This document shows, piece after piece, positions 56,001 to 63,925 of a stretch of DNA of 64,000 nt. A program made the position numbers and the translations under genes. Position 1 is the first letter of the stretch. Each line of letters begins with the position of its first letter. The notes below the pieces were generated by a model, which was given only the letters and a program-made list of their open reading frames with translations, had not been told where the DNA came from and made no database searches. Source of the DNA: Sycon ciliatum (Eukaryota > Porifera > Calcarea > Leucosolenida > Sycettidae); contig NC_088647.1 in NCBI RefSeq assembly GCF_964019385.1, positions 383,612 to 447,611 on the forward strand, written 5' to 3'.

Positions 56001-59000
56001 CGGCGGGGGAAATGTCACGTCCCAGAATAAGACAACTGCTGCCTGATAGTCCTGTGATAGCAGGATCTACCTAGTGAGTAGCTCTGTGCTGAGCTGTCAC
56101 GCCCTTTTGGTACAATGTGGTTTGGCCAGTGTCTTGTCCCACGTGCTTAGCATGTAGGTTGAGCGACACGCGCTTTCCCACGTAGGTGACATGCCTTCTT
56201 GGCATGACACGTTATGGGATCCAAGGCCGGAACCTGGTCAGGTAGGTTCTCGCGTTGTACGTTTCCTAGAAGTTCTTCACTTCCTGGAAATGTGACTCCA
56301 GGCTTTGTGCAAAACCACGTCACTACGACGTTCTACAGGTTTCCACGATGCCTCGGTGCTTCGTGCAAAGAGCCAAGACTGATTATGACATTGTATAACA
56401 AGAGCTAAGTGCAAGACAGGAGACGTGTGCAAGAACCAAAACCGTCACCGCGCAAGAGGTCAGAGTATCACGCAAGCAAGACCAAGAATGCAGCAGAACT
56501 AACTTACCATAAGAAGCCGCTGAACTATGGCACGTTGGGTGAGCGGGCTCCCCAACGTGACCCTCATATACTCACATTGTACTCTGACGTGGGTGAGCGG
56601 GCTCCCCACGTCCCAATTTGGTATTTCTTCTCTCGATGTCTTTCTTTCTCTTTCTTCTCGAATGATCACCGTACGTATATTCTGCATTTCTGCTGACTGG
56701 CTGCGCACATTCCGGTTTGACTTGTTCTGCTATTTCCTGGAATTACCTCGCAACGATCACGCCATATACCTCTGAAGCACCCTATAAAAGAAGCTCTCAT
56801 TCTCTCTTTTACTTCAGTTTTAGTCTAGTCTAGTCTAGTCTAGTCTAGCAGTCGAGACTCGGTCTCAGCTCTCTGTCTTCGTTTACTTTGAGCTCGGATT
56901 TGATACTACTCACAACGTAAAACTAACAGTCTTTGTCTGTTGATCGTGTGGGGTTGAACTTGGACCAAGCCAGCTATATTGGTTGGCCCCTGGGTTGTGT
57001 TGGGCTTGTCGTGAGGCCACACGTCTATATTCAGTCGCCGCTCGTAGTGATTCGGGGTCCGGTCACTCTGAGCCGGGGACGCGACAGATCCGAGTAGATC
57101 CGAGTAGATCCGAGTAGATCCGAGTAGATCCGAGTAGATCCGAGTAGATCCGAGTAGATCCGAGTAGATCCGAGTAGATCCGAGTAGATCCGAGTAGATC
57201 CGAGTAGATCCGAGTAGATCCGAGTAGATCCGAGTAGATCCGAGTAGATCCGAGTAGATCCGAGTAGATCCGAGTAGATCCGAGTAGATCCGAGTAGATC
57301 CGAGTAGATCCGAGTAGATCCGAGTAGATCCGAGTAGATCCGAGTAGATCCGAGTAGATCCGAGTAGATCCGAGTAGATCCGAGTAGATCCGAGTAGATC
57401 CGAGTAGATCCGAGTAGATCCGAGTAGATCCGAGTAGATCCGAGTAGATCCGAGTAGATCCGAGTAGATCCGAGTAGATCCGAGTAGATCCGAGTAGATC
57501 CGAGTAGATCCGAGTAGATCCGAGTAGATCCGAGTAGATCCGAGTAGATCCGAGTAGATCCGAGTAGATCCGAGTAGATCCGAGTAGATCCGAGTAGATC
57601 CGAGTAGATCCGAGTAGATCCGAGTAGATCCGAGTAGATCCGAGTAGATCCGAGTAGATCCGAGTAGATCCGAGTAGATCCGAGTAGATCCGAGTAGATC
57701 CGAGTAGATCCGAGTAGATCCGAGTAGATCCGAGTAGATCCGAGTAGATCCGTGTAGATCCGTGTAGATCCGTGTAGATCCGTGTAGATCCGTGTAGATC
57801 CGTGTAGATCCGTGTAGATCCGTGTAGATCCGTGTAGATCCGTGTAGATCCGTGTAGATCCGTGTAGATCCGTGTAGATCCGTGTAGATCCGTGTAGATC
57901 CGTGTAGATCCGTGTAGATCCGTGTAGATCCGTGTAGATCCGTGTAGATCCGTGTAGATCCGTGTAGATCCGTGTAGATCCGTGTAGATCCGTGTAGATC
58001 CGTGTAGATCCGTGTAGATCCGTGTAGATCCGTGTAGATCCGTGTAGATCCGTGTAGATCCGTGTAGATCCGTGTAGATCCGTGTAGATCCGTGTAGATC
58101 CGTGTAGATCCGTGTAGATCCGTGTAGATCCGTGTAGATCCGTGTAGATCCGTGTAGATCCGTGTAGATCCGTGTAGATCCGTGTAGATCCGTGTAGATC
58201 CGTGTAGATCCGTGTAGATCCGTGTAGATCCGTGTAGATCCGTGTAGATCCGTGTAGATCCGTGTAGATCCGTGTAGATCCGTGTAGATCCGTGTAGATC
58301 CGTGTAGATCCGTGTAGATCCGTGTAGATCCGTGTAGATCCGTGTAGATCCGTGTAGATCCGTGTAGATCCGTGTAGATCCGTGTAGATCCGTGTAGATC
58401 CGTGTAGATCCGTGTAGATCCGTGTAGATCCGTGTAGATCCGTGTAGATCCGTGTAGATCCGTGTAGATCCGTGTAGATCCGTGTAGATCCGTGTAGATC
58501 CGTGTAGATCCGTGTAGATCCGTGTAGATCCGTGTAGATCCGTGTAGATCCGTGTAGATCCGTGTAGATCCGTGTAGATCCGTGTAGATCCGTGTAGATC
58601 CGTGTAGATCCGTGTAGATCCGTGTAGATCCGTGTAGATCCGTGTAGATCCGTGTAGATCCGTGTAGATCCGTGTAGATCCGTGTAGATCCGTGTAGATC
58701 CGTGTAGATCCGTGTAGATCCGTGTAGATCCGTGTAGATCCGTGTAGATCCGTGTAGATCCGTGTAGATCCGTGTAGATCCGTGTAGATCCGTGTAGATC
58801 CGTGTAGATCCGTGTAGATCCGTGTAGATCCGTGTAGATCCGTGTAGATCCGTGTAGATCCGTGTAGATCCGTGTAGATCCGTGTAGATCCGTGTAGATC
58901 CGTGTAGATCCGTGTAGATCCGTGTAGATCCGTGTAGATCCGTGTAGATCCGTGTAGATCCGTGTAGATCCGTGTAGATCCGTGTAGATCCGTGTAGATC

Positions 59001-61833
59001 CGTGTAGATCCGTGTAGATCCGTGTAGATCCGTGTAGATCCGTGTAGATCCGTGTAGATCCGTGTAGATCCGTGTAGATCCGTGTAGATCCGTGTAGATC
59101 CGTGTAGATCCGTGTAGATCCGTGTAGATCCGTGTAGATCCGTGTAGATCCGTGTAGATCCGTGTAGATCCGTGTAGATCCGTGTAGATCCGTGTAGATC
59201 CGTGTAGATCCGTGTAGATCCGTGTAGATCCGTGTAGATCCGTGTAGATCCGTGTAGATCCGTGTAGATCCGTGTAGATCCGTGTAGATCCGTGTAGATC
59301 AGTGTAGATCAGTGTAGATCAGTGTAGATCAGTGTAGATCAGTGTAGATCAGTGTAGATCAGTGTAGATCAGTGTAGATCAGTGTAGATCAGTGTAGATC
59401 AGTGTAGATCAGTGTAGATCAGTGTAGATCAGTGTAGATCAGTGTAGATCAGTGTAGAGAGATCAGTGTAGAGAGATCAGTGTAGAGAGATCAGTGTAGA
59501 GAGATCAGTGTAGAGAGATCAGTGTAGAGAGATCAGTGTAGAGAGATCAGTGTAGAGAGATCTGTGTAGATCTGTGTAGATCTTTGGTTGCTTGTTACGA
59601 ATTCACATACCACCACATGTGTGCTTGTGTGTATGACATTGTGTTTGTGCATGTGTTTGCATGGCTTGTTTGTGCATGTGTGTTCGTACACGTGGTTGCT
59701 GTTGCAGGCAATTCTCTCAACAGTAATGATGATCTTCTATTTGTACACAACGTATCATTTGTATATTGAGTTTGGCTGGAAAATCTACACCACAGTGCCT
59801 TTCAAGGCAGAAGCAAAGTTAAGAGGTATGTCACGTCACCATACATGGGTACAGGGTATTCCCCTTGGTCACGTGACTGACCACATACACACTGGGTGTA
59901 CATGACGTATGTATGGTAGTCTGTTTAAAACTGTCCTGAGTCGTTTAGAACTTCGTTATGCTGTGCTTTACATGGGTGACAAGTAGACATACCTTTTAGT
60001 GCATCATGTAGACTGTGACAATGTGTATTGATGATGAGGTTGGATTGCCTAGCTGGTGAAGACCTGGACTGAGGATAGTTAAAGGACAGATTAGTAACAT
60101 GACTTTAAAGTCACGTGATTCCCTGTTTTCTGTTTCCCCTTTCAACAGGTGCATTTCGTACGTATCAGATTTTCACTTGTTTCTTGAAACTGGAGTTTTT
60201 CTTTACGGTAAGCGGTGCCAACGCGTGTCTTGCACACTTCTCACGGTCATTCATGTACCACACTCTCTGTGCCAACGCGTGTCTTGCACACTTGTCACGG
60301 TCATTCATGCACCACACTCTCGGTGATATATGTGCATCATATTGGACTCGCTCTCACTGGTAATGCTCCACCTGGTGAAAATTGCTGCAATGAGCTGCAG
60401 GTTCCGCTGTGGATGCACTGGAAGAAAGGAATTACCAGTTTCAAATCGACGCACACTGAAAGTCGACTGTAAAGGATCGCAACAAACAGAACCAGCTGAG
60501 TGGACATACGAAGGCTTTATTGAGTTTTGTCATGAACAAATGTCAGAGAAAGTGGTGATGAACAAAGGGGGAACTATGATGGAAATATAATGTGAAGAAC
60601 AATAAGAGGAACGTTAAAAATTGCCTGGAACTAGCTTTCGCACAACGCTCATCAGTAAGCATTGTTGTACTGATCAACACATGTGTGCGTATGTGTGTAC
60701 TTGTGTGTACGTTTGCGCGTGTGTTTGCATGTGGGTATATGTACATGTACGTGTGTGTATGTGTGTGTACGTGTGTGTGTGTGTGTGTGTGTGTGTCCGT
60801 GTCCGTGTTACAGGAAATGTTCTTACTTAGTCATGTGACCTTGTTGCTGCGTGATGACATGAACGACCCAGAGTTTGTTGCCAGCATAGTCGCTATGGTC
60901 TTGGCTATTGTCGTTACCATCGTCGTCTACTTAGCGGTAAGCACACAAATGCCACAATGTCCCGTGCTACTGTATTTTGTGTGTATATATGCAGGAAAGT
61001 CTACAGATACTGGAACCTGCCGTTGGACGGCCTTTTTATCCTCTGTCTGTATAGCAGGAAATTTTCGGACGGAAATATTTTCGGACAAAGCCGAAATTCG
61101 ACCTTTTGTACGGATTTTGTTTTCGTGCAATGCTGCATACTGAATGCACGTGTTCGCAAGCAGTACGCATGTATAGTGTACATAATTTGACATGAACAAA
61201 TTTTAGTACGGAATTAATTTTAGTACAAAAGAGGCCGTGTACGAAATCGTCCGAAAATTTCCTGCTATACAGTATCCCTTTTAAGACTTGCATTTGAGCA
61301 GCATTTGAGCAGCATTTGAGCAGCATTGATAACTTCTGCTCAGTGGTAACACCGGGATTTTCATTACCTGAACAATACACGCATCTTGAAACTCGGATGT
61401 TGAGCCATAAATAAATGTAGAAAGGAAAAGGACATAAGGATACGAGTTAAGAGTAACTCTCCATCACTGTAACGGTTAGCGCTACGGAGATGTGTTGAAG
61501 CTAGGTGTCAGGACGTCGAATGTCTCAGTACTCTTGTCAGTTTTGTGCCTAGTTATTGCACTTTCTGACTGTATATAGTATTCAGTTACAGTGATGGAGA
61601 GTTACTCTTAACTCGTATCCTTATGTCCTTTTCCTTAATACACGCATCAGTTGCAAATCTCGCTCGCAGAGGGTGAGGCCATTGAACGGAACTGGCAACC
61701 CTGTTTCTGCACGCATGTGAATGTTTTTGTAGATAACGCCTCTTTCCTGGGCAACACATGGTAGTTATCGTAGTGATGCGGTTCTACCATCGTCTGTAGA
61801 ATACAGTGTTAGTTTTGTTGCTGCAACTTACTG

Positions 61834-61903
<70 letters not shown>

Positions 61904-61911
61904 TGGTGTTC

Positions 61912-61943
<32 letters not shown>

Positions 61944-62016
61944 ATGTGTGTGTGTGTGTGCGCGTGTGTGCGTGTGTGTGTGTGTGTGTGCGTGTGTGTG
62001 TGTGTGCGTGTGTGCG

Positions 62017-62049
<33 letters not shown>

Positions 62050-62193
62050 CTGGTGTGTCTGGTGTGTCTGGTGTTCTTGTGTGGTGATGGTATTCCCTGG
62101 CGGATAGGTGCGCCGTGAGAACAAAGTCATCATGGTCATCTTTCTGCTCATTCTGCTAGCCATGCTGGGATACTACTCATTCAAGTTCTTCAG
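35542..62193 (+). CDS. Multipass membrane protein, UPF0658 Golgi-protein-like, 9 exons, 3' incomplete
   Basis: Exons: 35542-35734, 41155-41222, 41715-41795, 42225-42303, 44196-44296, 59708-59825, 60149-60207, 60814-60936, 62108-62193. All junctions are GT-AG and all phases agree, giving 302 codons. Residues 1-54 are polar and acidic ([19 protein letters not shown]). About seven hydrophobic segments follow near 55-80, 94-114, 120-136, 166-190, 218-240, 252-274 and 280-300. The segment IEFGWKIY followed by YQIF and LKLEFFF resembles the signature of fungal UPF0658 Golgi apparatus membrane proteins; that match is from memory and needs a search. The biochemical role is unknown. The last exon ends in a split codon, so the gene continues past the window. 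Intron 5 spans 15.4 kb of nested repeats. Confidence 0.75.
35735..36756. other. Intron 1 (first part) of the membrane-protein gene
   Basis: No gene or transposon ends were seen. A short GT run lies at 36505-36524 and a TAG run near 35970-35984. Confidence 0.5.
36761..37621. mobile_element. Palindromic TTAA-target MITE (Kolobok/T2-like), copy 2
   Basis: It is the same length (861 bp) and structure as the element at 28261-29121, flanked by TTAA (36757-36760, 37622-37625). The two copies differ at scattered positions and at their extreme ends, where this copy reads AAGTTAAGGC instead of AAGTATACCC. It lies in intron 1 of the membrane-protein gene. Confidence 0.82.
37626..38503. other. Intron 1 sequence without recognised features
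   Basis: I see no coding exon or transposon end. A short duplicated AGTGATGGCAGTAGTG motif occurs near 37930-37980. Confidence 0.5.
38504..38798. mobile_element. TA-flanked MITE with CCGTATATTCTC ends
   Basis: Left end CCGTATATTCTCTATTATAA pairs with the reverse complement of the right end (CGTATATTCTCTATTATAA). TA flanks both sides. Internal TATAAGCACGGTCTCC-like motifs recur several times. It resembles the ends of the 20243-22328 element. Confidence 0.65.
38866..38949. repeat. GT microsatellite followed by poly-G
   Basis: An interrupted GT array passes into a run of about 13 G bases, in intron 1. Confidence 0.9.
39369..39467. repeat. Tandem duplication of about 49 bp
   Basis: A unit containing gtcaggtagatttggggaac is present twice in direct succession. 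It lies in intron 1. Confidence 0.75.
39855..40295. repeat. Minisatellite with GGTAGACTGCAGTGTGTCAT units
   Basis: Imperfect units built on a GTCATAGGGTGGATGGTAGA core are repeated more than ten times with variable spacing. Intron 1. Confidence 0.85.
40985..41098. repeat. GT-rich simple repeat
   Basis: Interrupted GT/GTTG array about 60 bases upstream of exon 2 of the membrane-protein gene. Confidence 0.8.
41311..41512. repeat. GT microsatellite
   Basis: A GT array of about 200 bp with GTAT and GTGC interruptions in intron 2. Confidence 0.92.
42057..42209. repeat. GT microsatellite adjacent to the exon 4 acceptor
   Basis: The GT array ends 16 bases before the splice site of exon 4 (tttgcctattgcag). 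Confidence 0.92.
42415..42872. mobile_element. Inverted-repeat element with CCGCCGGAACC ends, split by a Tigger MITE
   Basis: CCCGCCGGAACCAGTCCGGTT at the left resembles the reverse complement of the right end (CTCGCCGGAACCCATCCGGTT). A pogo/Tigger-like MITE sits inside. A similar end also occurs at 25383. The superfamily is unknown and no clear target duplication is visible. Confidence 0.45.
42536..42687. mobile_element. pogo/Tigger-like MITE
   Basis: Ends CAGTCGGACCTCGCTTATCC and (reverse complement) CAGTCAGACCTCCGGATAGG are flanked by TA. The interior is full of TTATCCGG/CCGGATAA. It lies in intron 4. Confidence 0.75.
43021..43526. repeat. 41-bp minisatellite, about 12 copies
   Basis: A unit containing tagcctgcagtcactgagta, followed by tggagtttaccttgtcttac, is repeated about twelve times with almost no divergence. 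Two copies carry a small insertion (actggcttg). Intron 4. Confidence 0.92.
43816..44078. repeat. CA microsatellite with duplicated CGCCATA blocks
   Basis: Two similar CA blocks, each ending in CACACGCCAT, follow one another, so the array seems to have been duplicated as a larger unit. It lies 115 bases before exon 5. Confidence 0.92.
44337..44365. repeat. GGT trinucleotide repeat
   Basis: A short GGT run just after the exon 5 donor. Confidence 0.8.
44731..46085. repeat. 10-bp satellite array, left part
   Basis: Strict 10-bp units: first AGATCAGTGT and AGATCCGTGT variants (44731-44810), then about 127 identical AGATCCGAGT units up to the LTR insertion. Each unit contains GATC. The long [10 protein letters not shown] frame on the minus strand is only the translation of the repeat. 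It lies in intron 5 of the membrane-protein gene. Confidence 0.98.
46700..47130 (+). pseudogene. Broken transposase of the TA-target transposon
   Basis: Fragments in shifting frames include a PTLDKVL...FPDMSKTS segment like the helix-turn-helix region of Tc1/mariner-type transposases, then [17 protein letters not shown], which carries the first catalytic Asp in the YLDETWVN context, and a downstream [13 protein letters not shown]. At least one frameshift separates them. The rest of the catalytic domain is not found beyond the retroelement insertion, so the copy is inactive. Confidence 0.6.
47262..47654 (+). repeat. 5' LTR of the nested Gypsy-like element
   Basis: 393 bp, TG...CA termini, followed by the primer-binding site. 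Nearly identical to the 3' copy. Confidence 0.92.
47707..52023 (+). CDS. gag-pol: Single-ORF Gag-Pol polyprotein, 1438 residues
   Basis: The ATG at 47707 opens one frame with all domains. They are a Gag capsid-like region (to about 200), two CCHC zinc knuckles ([14 protein letters not shown] at about 229 and [14 protein letters not shown] at about 280) separated by a Gly/Tyr-rich repeat, and an aspartic protease with IIDTGS (about 353). RT follows with [11 protein letters not shown] and YIDDLYV (about 697), then RNase H (WCDASD at about 844). Integrase has an HHCC finger (about 1073-1111) and the DDE residues in [16 protein letters not shown] and QGSAERMN (about 1140-1236). Gag and Pol are fused with no frameshift or stop between them. 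The RNase H and RT wording is divergent from standard Gypsy; BEL/Pao is less likely. It appears fully open and may be active. Confidence 0.92.
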   Translation: MPRRRRTGQRARQGEVEALPVSDSEAVGVASEPEAMSGLKLDGLMKSFGGKAGDSFDDFWLKYSVLSEVNGWDTADKRMQRLPLFLEGDALLVFSRMEAADKKDEDKVSALLQKSFGVTGSDAYEKFTSRRFLSDESPDAYVSDLQRLLAASGHKLTGDDDSVVIEQLLAGLPFDFAKEIRLSSAGKDLRVSDCVEKLRALRKIVSARPGIAGAVVSGPSGGKKSHIVCHKCGEPGHIRKHCPEGRGGGYGGGGGGGYGGGGGGYGGGQQKSSGPRNVTCFFCEQPGHYQQDCELKKQWLRDQKRGKGVAGAAVEIADPCLLATVTTTRPGLPRVFVDVAVPDRDVWRRVQAIIDTGSCRTLISEALVDSLGVPVTESLGKGIVALDGEQLTTRGVVELQYKRDDGPVSIPESTMSAVVLPDLNVVSADVLIGSDFVTMCGGLHMEYDDGRLAGVVIGPAQEKSGKRAPDVVGAVPTPTKLPRHVQVTEDADTGNVVLTTSDGTVCWNAEERHWEISWKWSSKNEPEGFIGSGVAQYSRSGLSESQENTFCDEVDGWIEKGWLVPHDPAVHGEPAAVLPLLAVKQEHKLTTPVRPCLDYTALNKELVSNPGAEAPACQEKLRQWRGAGDPDSYALIDIRKAYLQVRVCPDLWRYQVVKWKGQTYVLTRMGFGLSVAPKLMDLIVRYSTRQFPAVDNYIDDLYVPKEQTDAVVKQLAEYGLPTKPAEDPATARVLGLQLSKDDSGEVKWARRDGPRTALPDVLTRRAVYKWCGALVGHYPVASWLRVHCSWLKHLTSLLGLKYDDPLPDQLKRFCIDLAQRLSSDDPVGGVWQGPGSAEEPCKVWCDASDIAYGAALEFNGCIIEDCSWLRKMDDKRHINLSELDAAAEGLNLAVQWGARRIQLMTDSKTVASWIQQLLTDSKRVKTSGLHSVLIQRRLQVIEETVAQLGLEVEVIWVPTADNKADRLTRVPQKWTHYAKTLLKDDVAAMALTVIGPVTLEQVSVAQQQCADVRQAIAQVEKGEPVTVECFKKIGGQLLVDKGMLYRSVKLPVEGGVAVPVIPESLQGQLVSAVHANSGHANWQTMHDMLRAECYFPSMSTACQDYVRRCQACVRASTKRGPVGEPVRPDIPGKPWSEIVIDTLELGIDRSGRYHCVLVIVDAFTKWADAIPLPRHDAKSVAEAVTKVCLQFGAPEVVRMDNGTEFANAVVSSLFRVFGTKVRTGAAYHPQSQGSAERMNRTLLTMIRKVLDRSSDWKDDLEVLLFYYRTRPHSATGISPMEAMFGWLPRHLIVEKDAAAESLSAWVTKLANRASQIRDLVEEELSRPDACSPEAENPYSRGDRVMMLRPQRQQKRLPPYEDGWVVTETVTPVTVRIQRDAGGLLQMKTVNVSLIKPDVSDPTDGVSADDTTEDQPVEPEEVMRLRPRDGLNAPARFRQ
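52042..52434 (+). repeat. 3' LTR of the nested Gypsy-like element
   Basis: 393 bp, one visible difference from the 5' LTR. The polyprotein stop lies 19 bases upstream, so the polypurine tract must be very short (GGTGGGAACG region). Confidence 0.92.
52865..52935 (-). mobile_element. tRNA-like relic with B box
   Basis: On the minus strand GGGTTCGAATCC follows a tRNA-like arm and is followed by a T8-rich stretch. It lies in the right half of the TA-target transposon and may be a SINE or a tRNA-derived promoter. Confidence 0.4.
53164..54176 (+). repeat. 5' LTR, main part
   Basis: This is the larger piece of the interrupted LTR; the first 61 bases are at 46086-46146. It contains a TATA motif CCTATAAAAG near 53871 and a short AGTCT/TAGTC pentamer array near 53911-53938. 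It matches 56074-57086 with no difference I could find. Confidence 0.9.
54177..56012 (+). other. Interior of the long-LTR element, no intact gene
   Basis: The interior has several short open frames, for example one ending [16 protein letters not shown] at about 55133 and one ending [12 protein letters not shown] at about 55271. None could be matched to gag, protease, RT or integrase with confidence. The tidy primer site and polypurine tract show it is the true interior of the element rather than random sequence. Confidence 0.6.
56013..57086 (+). repeat. 3' LTR, intact
   Basis: The LTR starts TGTCACGTCCC and ends GACGCGACA, 1074 bp. The uninterrupted copy proves the original sequence CTACCTAGTGAG at the transposon target in the other LTR. 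Confidence 0.92.
57087..59582. repeat. 10-bp satellite array, right part, in homogeneous blocks
   Basis: Units change in blocks: about 66 AGATCCGAGT, then about 155 AGATCCGTGT, then about 16 AGATCAGTGT, then eight 14-bp AGAGAGATCAGTGT units and two AGATCTGTGT. The order of variants is the mirror of the left part. It lies in intron 5, ending about 125 bases before exon 6. Confidence 0.97.
60209..60325. repeat. 54-bp tandem duplication
   Basis: A unit containing gccaacgcgtgtcttgcaca occurs twice, directly after the exon 7 donor. Confidence 0.8.
60680..60799. repeat. GT-rich simple repeat at the exon 8 acceptor
   Basis: Interrupted GT array ends about 15 bases before the exon 8 splice site (ccgtgttacag). 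Confidence 0.85.
61052..61267. mobile_element. TA-flanked MITE
   Basis: TAGCAGGAAATTTTCGGACG at the left pairs with its reverse complement at the right, and TA lies on both sides. Internal sequence is rich in TTCGGAC/GTACGAAA motifs. 216 bp, in intron 8. Confidence 0.75.
61422..61636. mobile_element. MITE with near-perfect 53-bp inverted ends
   Basis: AAGGAAAAGGACATAAGGAT at the left and its exact reverse complement at the right form arms of about 53 bp around a 110-bp centre. The near perfection suggests a recent insertion. The target duplication is not clear. Intron 8. Confidence 0.75.
61838..62070. repeat. GT microsatellite with CTGGTGT blocks
   Basis: GT array with GC and TCTGGTGTTC interruptions, ending about 37 bases before exon 9. 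Confidence 0.9.
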
Positions 62194-62300
62194 GTAGGAC
62201 ACTCATCGACTCAGATTGTGTTTGTTCAACTTTGTTGTTCTTGTCGTTGCTGTTGTTGTCGTCGTTGGCGACCACATAGTTGTCATAGTTTTTTGTAGTA

Positions 62301-62431
62301 GATACAATTGGGTGAACTCAATTCAATCATTGACTACCTGCAGAAGGCCATTGGCCGAAACGTTGTATATAATGGAATGGTTCGGAAATTTGCAGAGTAT
62401 TGTGGAATGGGTGAGTTCACCCAATTGTATC
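62301..62431. mobile_element. Small TA-flanked MITE
   Basis: GATACAATTGGGTGAACTCA at the left pairs with its exact reverse complement at the right; TA flanks both ends. The interior carries GGCCGAAACGTTG, a motif also seen in the foldback element at 19235-19915. Confidence 0.7.
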
Positions 62432-62559
62432 TATTATGAAACTGCAGGAAGCCTCCACACTTCTTCTCAGTTTTTGTAGTAGCAGTAGTAATAGCTGTTG
62501 TTGTCGCCGTGATCGTCGTCATTATTATTGCCACCGGTATGACTGAAATGCTACTTTTC

Positions 62560-63925
62560 GTATGAGAAAACCGCACACACAGTTGAATACATGGCACGAA
62601 TTGTGTTCGGGATAATCTGCAATCGACGGGGTATAGGAACTGCGGAGCAGTACGGTTGTAGGGCGGCACGACAAGCAAATGCAATACAATGAGAAGTGAG
62701 ATGATGTAGAGGGGACGGTTCGATATCGGAACGGGTTGACAGCCAAATTTGTATAGACCCAAACCGATCATCAGCGTGGATTGTTCACTCAAAATATGTT
62801 TGTGGAAGGAAACTGGCATGTTGAAGTTTGCTCTGGGGCCAGAGTCAATCAAACTGAGCCACTCCTTTATGTTGGCCCATTGCTCCCAAGTTGCCCAATT
62901 TTTCAATTCAAATCAGAGGTGGCTCCAAACCGGAAAGGTTTTAGATTCTGAGTGCACGTCAATTTCAGTCTGAGTTCTGAAATTAGGTACATGTAATTGC
63001 TATGGCTCCACGACGTCCAGTACAGAGTAACAATAAGCCTTGTGTGTGCTTCCATTAGTTTTTATTGGTATAAGGTGCTTTACTGGCGAGAAGCGAGTCG
63101 TTGTTTACCTGCAACAAGAAGTTGATTTTTCGAAAGGCGTAAAACTCAAGTCACAGTGCGAAGCAACACGTCAAAAACTCACCTGCTTGGTATGGCGCTT
63201 CTGGTCATCACAGAGCCATGAAGGTTTTGGCTCGAAGTAAAACACATCATAGTCTCACTGTGACATATTATGTTTTCTAATCGAAATACCAAGAGAGAAA
63301 GCGGATATTGAGCCCGTTCCGGTTTGCAACCTTTTTCCAATTTTAAACAGTCTCCTCTACATGGAAGGAAAAGGAACTCAAAACAATGCAAGAAAAATAG
63401 AACACGCGGCGAGGAAAAAGTAGTGAAATAATGTTGAAGGTGGAGGTAGGACTGTCCAAGAGTTTGGTCACAAGCTTGTTTCGCCTAGAGGGTTTATGCC
63501 AATACTCGAATAAACCCAGCACCGTTTATTGCATGGAGGAAGGTGAAGAGCCTTTCCAGCCACCTTAGCCGTAAACACTTCTAAAGTTCCACACATCATG
63601 TCCTTTCTAACATCCCTACCCTATAAAATGGACTGTTCCTCATAATTCTGGCCATTAGTCTGATGAACCGACCTTGGGCAAAAAAAGCTTTTAAACCTCC
63701 ACCATCAACATCACTCCACTACTTTCCCTCACCTTGTGTTCCTTCTTTTTTGCATTGCTTTGAGTTCCTTTCCCATCCCTTCGCCTCATCTTACTTCTCA
63801 TTGTATTGCATTTGCTTGTCGTGCCGCCCTACAACCGTACTGCTCTGCAGTTCCTATACCCCGTCGGTTGCAGATTATCCCGAACACAGTTTGTGCCATG
63901 TATTCAACTGTGTGTGGTGCTTGCT
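62560..63925. mobile_element. Complex foldback block
   Basis: Two sets of inverted arms are visible. 62572-62705 pairs with about 63776-63920 (shared GCACGACAAGCAAATGCAAT and its complement). 63355-63425 pairs with about 63716-63775 (AAAGGAACTCAAAACAATGC). The right arm is continuous while the left arm is split, so a 650-bp insertion (62706-63354) into a foldback element is the simplest reading. No coding exon of the membrane-protein gene could be found in it. Confidence 0.55.

Larger units (their letters stand above)
46086..57086 (+). mobile_element. LTR retrotransposon with 1074-bp LTRs inserted in the satellite
   Basis: Two LTRs of 1074 bp flank a 1836-bp interior (54177-56012). The target duplication is GATC (46082-46085 and 57087-57090), part of the satellite unit. 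The 5' LTR is in two pieces, 46086-46146 and 53164-54176, because a DNA transposon landed in it; the 3' LTR (56013-57086) is whole. TTTGGTGCTGTGACCAGGAT follows the 5' LTR as a likely primer site, and GGCGGGGGAAA precedes the 3' LTR as polypurine tract. No intact gag or pol is present, so it is non-autonomous or internally deleted. Orientation follows from the primer and polypurine sites. Confidence 0.9.

Noticed and set aside
60330..60590. 86-codon frame in intron 7 as an extra exon
   Set aside because: The exons on either side join in phase without it, it has no matching splice-site pair, and it begins inside a tandem duplication.
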